DNA of 64,000 bases from Caprella mutica. Its lineage: Eukaryota > Arthropoda > Malacostraca > Amphipoda > Caprellidae. The stretch covers positions 27,798-91,797 of the forward strand of contig CANNZV010002594.1 in NCBI GenBank assembly GCA_947561585.1. Reading direction: 5' to 3'. The notes under the pieces are model-generated. The model was given only the letters and a program-made list of their open reading frames with translations, was not told where the DNA came from and searched no databases. Of this stretch, positions 47,890-57,351 are shown piece by piece (within the stretch, counting starts at the first letter, position 1; each line of letters begins with the position of its first letter). Position numbers and translations under genes: made by a program.

Positions 47890-48090
47890 TCTTTATACAT
47901 AATGACGTCCTCCCATTTCGCAATTTAAAAATGACGCTTCTGACGGAACACAGTCATAGCATGTTCAAAGCAATTAAAATAATCAAATAACTGACCAGTC
48001 TGAGGAATTTTCCGTAGATTTTTTTCATTCAGAAACGTTAAATTTTTTGAAAAGTGCCCCCCCCTTGACCGAATCCTAGATACGCCCCTG

Positions 48091-48470
48091 CCCGTTTCCT
48101 ACTGTTACAGTTATAGGTTTTTCTAGTTGTACAAAGTTTGAACATAATGAGTCATCCCCACTCATATGAGCTGTAGCTCCAGAATCTAAAATCCAAGAAT
48201 TATCCCCAGTATATTTGCTACAGAGAGCACTAGCATAAAGAGTTCTATCCTCCACTATATCAGCCTGAGACTTGAACTGTTTCGCTTGCATGTAATTCCT
48301 GTGCTTAAAACAGTTCTTCTTCATGTGACCTACTTTATTGCAAAAGAAACAAATAATACTCTGCTTGCTTTTCACTGAATCTGAAACAGCAGCTCTGTTC
48401 GATTCTACACTTAATACTCTGTTTACATTATTTGAATCTAGTGTACTTAACTTTGAAGGTCCCCTCCAAG
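48091..48470 (-). pseudogene. Copia nucleocapsid and protease start
   Basis: Zinc knuckle CFFCNKVGHMKKNC (about 48355-48315), then the protease site WILDSGATAHMSGDD (about 48200-48160). Cut at 48090 by the palindromic element and truncated on its 5' side near 48470. Confidence 0.9.
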
Positions 48471-48494
48471 CAAATATTTGTATTGCTTAAATCA

Positions 48495-48900
48495 ACGATG
48501 CTAATATTTCTTATCATTTTACTGCAAACCCCATGAAATTTGATAGCATATTTTTTATTCTTTTAAAGATTTTTATGATCCAAACTCTACAAAACCTATT
48601 TTACTTCCGACTTTCCAATTTTCAGTCTGAAGAAGAAGAATATACACCATTTGTTTTGATTGTCAACTATAGGTATTGGTTTAATAAATCTATTTATTAT
48701 TCGTTTAAAGGTTTAAATTTGGATAAACTTATTAAAGAAACATTTATATACTTTTTGAAACAATTAATATCTCAAAAGAAGGCCAAATAAGCATTGTTTG
48801 TTTAAAAATCTAAATTTGAAATCAAAACAAAGAGTGTACAATCTTCTTTCTCGGCGTCAGGTTGGAAATTCGCTCGATTGTTGCTCACAGAGTTCCACCG
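48495..48900. repeat. dispersed repeat, copy 2 (uninterrupted)
   Basis: Matches the flanks of 20640-21905. Contains an 85-codon frame (48533-48790) that is broken in copy 1, so coding function is not supported. Confidence 0.8.
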
Positions 48901-48996
48901 TTTAGGTTCTTTTAGTGATTAGAATATTAATCTTTTGTTTGTATTTTCAGATTACTCTTTATATCTTTTAATCTCCTTTTACTAAATACTCATTAC

Positions 48997-49839
48997 TAGG
49001 GCTGTGACTGTAAGGCCTTACAAGATATGCTTTAAATAAATATGCTTTATAAGCTCCAAAAATAAGGCTGTTAAAACGTTTCAAATTATGTTTTATAAGC
49101 TGTAAGAGCTGAATACTAAGATGCATAAGCTTTTATTAATAGATATGCCTTCAAATTTACAATAATATATATATTTCAGAGCATAAAAAGCATATTTTTA
49201 AAGCATAAAAAGCATATCACAAAAAGCATATTGTCCCAGCCCTAGTCATGACTAAAGTAATGATCGGAATGTGATATTTGAATGTAGGATAGTTTAGAAG
49301 ACTGAATTTGGCTAAAGGAAACATTTGCTTCTTTTGTTTCTTGTGATGTAGAACGTGTGTTTACCGAGTACAAATATACATTAGCAGATAATAGAAGGAG
49401 ATTCACTTTTAAAATCCTGAAAATCATACCATTTGATAATAAAGTGCAATTCCACTGTTTGAAATTGATTTACTATTAAAAAGTTTAAATTTAAAAGAGC
49501 TTTGTTATATTTAGTTATTAAAACTTAAACATTTTGCAGTAAAAATAAGACTACGCCTTCGTTTTATTATAAGTTCCATTCAAACCTCCAAAGAACAACT
49601 ACTTCCAAAACATAAATATATACAGATTAACTTTATTTTAATTAATTAATTTTGAGCATGTAATATGCACACTATATTGAATAATTTCTGACATATAAAA
49701 TGCATATTTCCAATATGCATTTTAGCCTATAATATATGCCCATTAACTTTATGCATATTATATGCAGAAATAAGCAAATAATAAATAAGCAAATAATAAA
49801 TAATATGCATATTTTATGCTGCATATTGTCACATCCCTA
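48997..49839. mobile_element. overlapping hAT-like ends (TAGGG...)
   Basis: Left end TAGGGCTGTGACTG at 48997. Two candidate right ends, complement TAGGGCTGGGACAATATGC (ending 49244) and TAGGGATGTGACAATATGC (ending 49839). Flanking 8-mers CTCATTAC (48989-48996), GTCATGAC (49245-49252) and GTCATCAC (49840-49847) match in 6-7 of 8 bases. Inside are many TATGCATA-type blocks. Confidence 0.6.
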
Positions 49840-49849
49840 GTCATCACTA

Positions 49850-50812
49850 TTAATTTATTGAAATTCTGAATGCAGAAAATCTCCGGATTATAACAGAGAC
49901 TGGTTATAGCCCGTCCAGCAAATTATTTAAATGTTAAAAAAATGCGAAGCTATTGAAAATCATATCTTTAGACGATTAAATGCTCTTGTGTGAAATATAA
50001 AACATTCGTGGAATAAGATTTGACAAAACTAAAAGTAAAACTATAGACATTTACCACAAAGTTGAAAACGTGTATTATAATTTTAATAATAAAGCCTATA
50101 GGCGAACAAATAATTTAAAGGTGTAAAAGAAGCGAAGTTATTTAAAATAATATCTGAATTTTGGTTGTCATAAATAATATTTTTGGAATTAATGAGATTT
50201 AATAAAGCTAAAGCTAGATTTATCTCAAATTCGAATAGTCATTAGGTAGTTTCAATATTAGAACGACAATTGGTCGAAAGTAAATTGCATAAAAAACATA
50301 CAAGAGTAAATCGTATGAAATATATACCAAAGTTAATTGAATGGAAAATTTCAAAATTATAGTTATTCATTTCAAATTATAAAAATTACATGTATTCAAT
50401 ACAAAATGGACATAACATGGATGATACAAATGAAACTATATGTTTATACTTTAATTTAAATAATACAAAAATATTATCTGATCACATGCCAGAAATCGGT
50501 ATAAATCACCAAGCCCCCCCCCCCCCCCCGTCCCTCCTCTAGATACACATCTATTATCCCCTATTTCACCCAATTACCCCAGCATTTTACCCCAGCAATA
50601 GGCTCCTCCTTCTTGGGGGATTTTTGAACGCGGAGGAATACTCTTTAAAATGCCACATGCAAAAAATAAGAAAGGTCAATAATGCTAAAATAGCATATTA
50701 CAGCTGACGGATACACTTTTCCGTGATTGTACCTACATACATCAGGAGAAAATAATAAAATATTTTCCATTTTCAACTATAACTAATACTTTATAAATAA
50801 CATTAACTGTTT
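49850..50812. other. no gene seen; C-homopolymer
   Basis: AT-rich sequence with a run of about 16 C at 50514-50529, followed by CTAGATACAC, perhaps a remnant of the CAGGGGCGTATCTAG element family. Confidence 0.4.
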
Positions 50813-52088
50813 ACCCAGCAAACATGTCCGAATCTATTCAATATCGGGTTGTGTCTAATTCGTTGCGCTGGTAGCGCATGCCGGTAATAAATATGGAATA
50901 CACTTAAATTAGATTTCTAACTGAATGCATCTAAATTAATTGTCTGTTTAGAAATCTAATTTGTTTCTACCATTAGTATCCAAAAATCTTCACTCTAGTC
51001 CGCATCGTTTATTTTCTAATCAGAAATCGTTTAATACATATCGAAACAACACCAGTAAATAGATATCTATTATATTATTGAATTCCGTTTTAGAATAGAT
51101 ATCTAAAATTTTGTATAATTTATGATCAATTCCGATATCTGAATGAATCGAAACAACACCAGTAAATAGATATATATTATATTACGGAGTTCCGTTTAAG
51201 ACTAGATACCTAAAATTTCATTCCTTTTATGATCAGAATAGTGTTGCATCGCCAACCGAAAATGAATTTGAAAGATCAGATTTTTCTTTATCGCTACTAT
51301 TTAGAAACAATAAGTGAAATATCATTTAGAAAGAGTACTGAATACTGTATATCGGTATCAATATGAATATAGGTATCAGTTAATAAATAATTTTAATTTA
51401 GATGTATGTGCATTTGATATCGATATGGTGTCTATTGCATTACTAAAACGCTTTCGTTTATATATCTTATTTATTTATTTGAGGGTTGCATCTCTAACCT
51501 AAATATGTATCTAAACGATGCTATGTCTCTTTTGGGTTACTATTTTAGAAATGAAAAATGAAGATTCTATGCATCATTAAAAAAGTTTTCTGACTCAGTA
51601 CAATGGTGTCAACAATCCACCGAAACAGTTTCCAAATATCTTCAAATTAGATACGATTTTTTCTATCGCATTTGCTGTCTATTCCATTACTAAAACGCTT
51701 TCGTTTATATCTCTTTTTTATTTATTTGAGTGTTGCATCGCTAATCTAAAATTTCATCTGAACGATGCAGAGGGATCGAATTGTTTCTTTTTTCTACATC
51801 GAAAGTGTAGAGCACGTTGTATCGTTTAGAAATATAATTGACACGACTATGTTTGCTGGGATGGTTATATTTTAATGCTTTTATTTCATTCACTTTCATC
51901 ACAGAACTTTCATCTTTACGATAAGCTAGTCGTGTCCTCAAAATGTTTTTTAATTCGAGCTCATAGAAAAGGAAATTTTCAAGAAGTTACAATTATAAAA
52001 ATTCTTGGCATACACCTATATATTTCTACTTCGCTGCTATTACCATTTGTAATAAGACTGATCGAGTTGTGATTTTGAAAATAAAAGC

Positions 52089-52114
52089 GGGGCCTACCAG
52101 TACAGACAGGCCCC
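52089..52114. repeat. GC-rich 7-bp stem hairpin
   Basis: GGGGCCT, a 12-base loop, then AGGCCCC. Conspicuous in sequence of very low GC. Confidence 0.6.
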
Positions 52115-52814
52115 GGTTTAATTACCAAATCATGACTCAGTTTAAATACCAAACGGTAATTAAAGCTAGGAAAAGTAACAAGGAATATATATTTATAAAT
52201 GTCACTCCTTGATTATGCATCTCATTTAGTCATTTTCTATGAGTTATAATGAAAGAAGATTTGTTTTTGCGTTACAATTCTATGTAAGTCTATTATTAAA
52301 CAGTGTTTCAGTGTTTGTGACTGTGATGATAGTTTAAGGTTGTGAATTTATGAAAGGTTTTAAAATCCATCAATAGATAACTCTCACTCAGTATAGGTTA
52401 GTAATAAATAGATACCTACATGGATTTCTATAATTTTTGTGTTACATTGAACAAACAGACATTTTATGCTCTATAAAATATTTTAGGTATCAGAGTACTA
52501 AGTTCCAAGTTATTGGTTGGTTCTAAAGTTTCGGACACGTCAGAAAAGAAAATATTATAATTATCATTTAACTTCTATTCTAATTGGTATCATGGATACC
52601 GATTGAAAATAAAAGTTAAACACAGTTAATTCAACGTGACATGATGAATTTTTGAACCAATTGCCTCTAATAACCTTGATGCCTAAAATAATCACGAAAA
52701 ACTTCTCTTCGTTTTCTATGTCTACGAACGGTAATCATTTCGAGATATATCTTAAAATTATTACCGCTTTTAATAAAGCTTAGGCTTGAGTGTATATAAT
52801 TTTTTTTGTTGTTT

Positions 52815-52960
52815 AAAAGCATCCAGATTGACACAGTGGTGGCGATCCAGATTCCAGAACTATATGGCCCAGGTTCGATACCCAGACACATCACTTCATT
52901 TCTCCCCATTTATTTGTATGTATAAAATTGATATGCCCAAATGTAAATTGCAATATATGT
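52815..52960 (+). mobile_element. tRNA-derived SINE
   Basis: Shows RNA polymerase III promoter boxes: an A-box-like TTGACACAGTGG at 52828-52839 and a perfect B box GGTTCGATACC at 52872-52882, followed by a non-tRNA AT-rich tail. The cloverleaf is incomplete, so it is not a tRNA gene. Tail end is uncertain. Confidence 0.65.
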
Positions 52961-53379
52961 AACAAAGTAGAGGTGGGTAAGAATTACAGCTCGATATTTT
53001 AACTTTCTTCGGAAAATGTATCTTCAATATAGATATATATTTGACATCGAATTTGCTGTCTATTTCGTTACTAAAACGCTTTCGTTTCTATGCGTTATTT
53101 AGAAAGAGTATTGATACAGTACAATGGTATCAACAATCCATCGAAACAGTTTCCAAATATCCTCAATTTAGATATGTTCTTATATCGTATTTGGTGTCTT
53201 TTCCATTACTAAAACGATTTCGTTTATATCTTTTTTATTTATTTGAGTGTTGCAGCGCTAATCTAAAAATGAATCTAAACGATGCAGAGGGATCGATTTG
53301 TTTCTTTTTTCTACGTCGGAAGTGTAGAGCACGTGGTATCGTTTAGAAATATAGTTGACACGACTATGTTTGCTGGGTA

Positions 53380-54440
53380 ATGTTTGCGATTTCGATTATA
53401 CCTGACATAATATGAACAAAATCATGTGCAAAGAATTGTTTTATTATCAATTTTAAAATCAGTCAATTTAATTCAAGTAGGTATACCCTTAATGATAAGC
53501 CAGGAGTATGAAATGAACACAGGCTATAACTTCGACCGGATTCGATATTTATTTATTTATTGTTTATTTATTGTTCAATAAAGATAATATATGTAAATAT
53601 GTATACTTAATTTTAGATATAGTTTATATATATATTGTGAATTTACATTTATTAACAACGAATTAAAGATGATATTCATTAGATTAGAAGAAATTCCACT
53701 TAGATCGTGTGTTCGTTTGTACCATATCCTGGATGTATCACGTTTGTTATAACTGAATTCGGCTCCTGACCACAGACTCAGGCAATTGCAAAAGTTGCGG
53801 CTGCTGTTCTACTGTTGTACTAGTCGCATAACTTCAGAATTGGAAAAGCCTAAAACATAACCCTCAAACAGCGTAAAACACAATCACTTTGAATCCCAGA
53901 AGAGGGATAAATGATGTAGCATTTTTTTAAACTATTATTTACCAGAAATAAAATTTTAATCAGTCTTTTGATTTTGTACTATAAGTCAATATATGTGCAT
54001 ATTAATGACATGCATATGCAAACCACTCGCTTACGAATAAACGAAAATAATGCCTCTACTAAAGTGATTGCAAGTGTAAAAGACCAAGATCCTCGACAAA
54101 GTCTTTTAGCTTTAAATCCTTATCCATTGCTACAAAACAAAACATCTCACATAATTACCATTACGTAATACCCATCAAGACGCTCGGTGCGTTTTTGCAC
54201 CACAAAATATGTGTTTACATTTTGCGACCTGTGCCCCTATAGGTTGGGCCTACTAAAATATGACTATGTTTCGTTGAAGCAAAAAATCAGAAGGATTGAT
54301 TGTCACGTGTATCATTCTTCTACGTCATATAAGACCATCGCAATGACTGATTTAATCTACCAAATCTTCTTAAAATTATTGCATCGCAGAAAAAGAGATA
54401 TATTTTCATAGCAATGGGTAACTGATTGAGTTAAACCATT
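53380..54440. other. no gene seen
   Basis: AT-rich sequence with short TTTATTTATTG repeats near 53548. No coding or element ends recognised. Confidence 0.4.
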
Positions 54441-54449
54441 ATACCTGCT

Positions 54450-55060
54450 TATTCTTGGTTTTAATAAGGTGTTCACAACTTGTATATTGTTTTGATGCTG
54501 CATGCCACGGCCAAAGACGTACAGGCTATTGCCATTGCAGCCGCCATCGACAAGGAATGATATACAGTCTGGTTAGCATTCAGAAGTGGCAACATCTTCT
54601 TCTTCATAGCATTGTAATTGTACACATGGGACAATGGAAGATCATGCGATAGTCGACCTCTTCGTGTGTGCACGGTTGTAGATAAGACATATCTATTGTC
54701 GCCGTGGAAGCAATGCGCAATGCTTTTATCATTGGTGATGACCAGTATCTTTCATGGTGGTGGATGTGTTGATTCCACGACTGCAGAAAGAAAATTGAAA
54801 AGTTTTGTTTTATTGTTGTCAACTCGCAAGAAAGTATTCCAGTTATAAGGAATACGTGTCATGTCAGACACTCGAAGCAGATCTTCAGTGCCTTGTTATT
54901 ATCTAGAGTGGACCTTCAATCTGTCAGCAGTAAAGCAGTCCCACACAACATCTACTCTTGTAGCAACATGCAGCAGCCTCATGAAGTATGGGATGAAAAC
55001 AAACTCAGCGTATTCTTGGAAGTTTTTCCAAGGGAGGGGCAGCTCAATAAATTCCTAACA
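54450..55060 (-). pseudogene. fragment of a widespread uncharacterised family (HEE.D.R motif)
   Basis: Minus-strand reading shows YAEFVFIPYF, ATRVDVVWDCF, IPYNWNTFLRVDNNKTKLFNFL and, after a frameshift, YLQPCTHEEVDYRMI, in that order. I know this motif order (RVD.VWD, NW..FLR...NK..LF.FL, PC.HEEAD.R) from uncharacterised proteins present in many copies in insects and cnidarians; their function is not established. Three stops and at least two frameshifts make this a pseudogene. The usual continuation is only faint. Confidence 0.65.
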
Positions 55061-56367
55061 ATTGTTTTATAAACAATTATGATGGGAGATGAGCAGCCCA
55101 TGACAATATGTTCTATATAAAGGTGTTAATGTGTATGGGTGAGTGTTTAATAATATATTTCACAATAAAAAATATGATCAGAGACAATTATGTAGTTCTA
55201 AGTTTTTGTTACAACATCTTTTAAGGGAAGTTTGGGTGAGAAGCTATCTTTCTTATTTTAGGTCCGATTTACCTGAAACTATGCAGTCATCTGTAAAACT
55301 TAATTCTAAGTCATTTTTGTTTATATACATTATATTTTGAATATTGGATATTTCCGATTATATTTTCATTTCTTGGAAAACTTTCATAATTTGATAACTC
55401 GGTGAGTTTTCAATCAAATGTGTTGGTTTATGGTTTAAAACATTGGTAATGCAGGTTAAAATAGTTCTTGGATCTTTAATATTTAGTATTTCATTGAAAC
55501 TTTTCAGAATTTTGAGAAAATAAACAATATGAATTTTTAAATCATTTTTCCTGAAAAACTTTTAAAAACAATAATTTTTTGTTCAAAATAATAAAATATG
55601 GATCTAAATTCCATTCCTTTTAATTTCTTCTTCATTTTGTACTTGGGTTGGCCAACATCATTCTGAATTTGACAAGGATATTAAAATTTTAAGATGATAC
55701 TTACTGTAAAAATATATTCCTCACAATACTAAAGTTTATAAAAGCCAGTGCAATAGTTCTAGTACGTTTTTCGCCATTCTGTTTTCACATTCTCGTAGAA
55801 AAAATATGGGGATTGATTTTAGACGATGAAAAGAAAATATGTCATTTTTTGGTTTCTTCCTTTTGAATGTCAATTTTGAGTAGGAAGCATTGGTTGCCAG
55901 CGTTGATCCGCTCAAATTCGGATTCAGAATACCATTATACTGCCTAGCTAGGACGAATTTCCCTGCTTTCCTGCAGAAGTGAACATCTTTTTAACATATA
56001 TGCCCGACCATTTGAATTTAAATAGAAATAACAAAGTTGTAAAAAAATGAATATTATTTATTGGAATTTTAATAATTCAATGGGGCTATAAGATTTTATT
56101 CAATACATTATATATACCATTGCTTCAATTTTAGATTATTCAAAGGCTATCAAATTAATTAGAATGAAACAAGCCAGTTTTCAAATTTATGGATAAATAT
56201 CATTATTACTTTCAAAATTACAGTGTTATATCAATCTGATATTATTTTATACTTCCTTGTTAACTACATATATTGTAACTCTTTCTATAAGCAATGTCAC
56301 AGAATGATGGTAACTGAATTTGTTTGTTAAGTAACTTTCACGTCTGACTGCTCTTTTATTGTTTCAG
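55061..56367. other. no gene seen
   Basis: AT-rich sequence up to the acceptor site TTGTTTCAG of the zinc-finger exon. Confidence 0.4.
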
Positions 56368-57351
56368 ATTGACTCTGCAGGTCCTGCGACCCTCAATGGA
56401 GAAGAAGTAATTTATAAGCAACACGATGTGATGTACAAGGTGAAAGAGGAAGACGTCAAGCCAGATGTTTCAGATCTCTCACCTCAAGGCGTTCATCAAG
56501 ACTCTCTAGTAGAGGGAGTACACCAAGAGGAATTTCTAGCCCCTTATGCATACAATCACGATGTTAAGAAGGAAACTGCCGAAGATGATATTACTACGAT
56601 CAAACATGAAGATATTGATTATGACTATAGAAGTGAACCCAATTATGAGATAGATAGAACTCTCATTGAAAAAAGGAATATTCAAGATGCAGTGAACACA
56701 GAGCATTCTGGAACACATAATAGAATATTGGACAATAATCTTGAGATGGAATTAACCCCTGAAATAAGTTAAAAGTCTATCGAATGCAATTATACTGATC
56801 TCGATGTTCATCGAATTGCTCACAAAGGTAAAAAGCAATTGAAATGCAATCACTGCGATAAGACGACATTTTCTTATCCATCTGGTCTTAATAGACATCA
56901 AAGATCGCACACTGGTGAAAAGCCATTCAAATGCAATCAATGTGGTAAAGTATTTACTCTTTCACATAATCTCAATACACATCTGATAGTTCATACTGGT
57001 GAAAAGCCATTCAAATGCAATTCTTGTAATAATGCATTCTCTTCTTCATATGCTCTCAATAAACATAAAAGAAATCATCGTGGTGAAAAGCCGTTCATTT
57101 GTAGATTTTGTGATAAGACATTCGCTGTCTCACATAGTCTCATCAGACATGAAAGAGGTCACACTGGCGAAAAGCCATTTAGGTGCGATCATTGTGATCA
57201 GGTTTTCTTTTCAAAATTTGATATAGGGTCACATATGAGAATTCACACTGGTGAAAAGCCATTCAAATGCAAATATTGTGTTAGGGAATTCAGTGATTCA
57301 TCTCATTGCAAAAGACATGAAAGAACTCACAGTGGTGACAGAACCACATAA
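56368..57351 (+). pseudogene. acidic region plus six C2H2 zinc fingers, one in-frame stop
   Basis: Exon after TTTATTGTTTCAG, phase 0. The first 134 codons are acidic with VKEED, VKKET and IKHED (SUMO-acceptor-like). A single TAA at 56770-56772 follows, then the same frame is open for 193 codons with six fingers from about 56842, linked by TGEKPF(K/I/R)C, and the natural stop at 57349-57351. The first finger has 13 instead of 12 residues between Cys and His. The protein would be a nuclear DNA-binding factor. Apart from the TAA there is no damage, so it is either a very recent pseudogene, a readthrough gene or a sequence error. Paralogous to the exon at 37028. Confidence 0.8.

Larger units (their letters stand above)
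44772..48090. mobile_element. 3.3-kb palindromic (foldback) element with 8-bp duplication
   Basis: Outer ends CAGGCGCGTATAC and (complement) CAGGGGCGTATCTAGG with a perfect 8-bp duplication CCCGTTTC (44764-44771 and 48091-48098), as for hAT elements. The whole element is an imperfect inverted repeat with its centre near 46320; arms of about 1.5 kb each carry a decayed copy of the same transposase. G/C runs (GGGGGGGGGGGGG at 44789; CCCCCCCCC near 48057) lie just inside the ends. Confidence 0.88.
39420..48470 (-). mobile_element. second Copia element, 5'-truncated and riddled with insertions
   Basis: Minus-strand Copia relative of the element at 22940, in pieces: RNase H and RT (39726-40900), pol linker and integrase end (40900-42560, with a MITE inside), integrase start and protease-proximal part (44175-44771), and nucleocapsid/protease start (48091-48470). 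Insertions: 41241-41790, 42576-44173 and 44772-48090. Gag upstream of the knuckle and the 5' LTR are missing; a dispersed repeat abuts at about 48480. Confidence 0.9.
50814..53378. repeat. repeat family with CCAGCAAACAT ends, partly duplicated
   Basis: Left end CCCAGCAAACATGTC at about 50813. Right ends ATGTTTGCTGGG at about 51849-51860 and 53367-53378. The last ~130 bp of the two right ends are close copies (AACGATGCAGAGGGATCGA, AAGTGTAGAGCACG). An AT-rich insert including a SINE separates them. Confidence 0.65.

Noticed and set aside
48533..48790. 85-codon gene in the dispersed repeat
   Set aside because: The matching segment at 21570-21830 has stops and frame changes, so the frame is not maintained.
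52828..52882. Functional tRNA gene
   Set aside because: A and B boxes are present but acceptor and anticodon stems cannot be drawn; fits a SINE.
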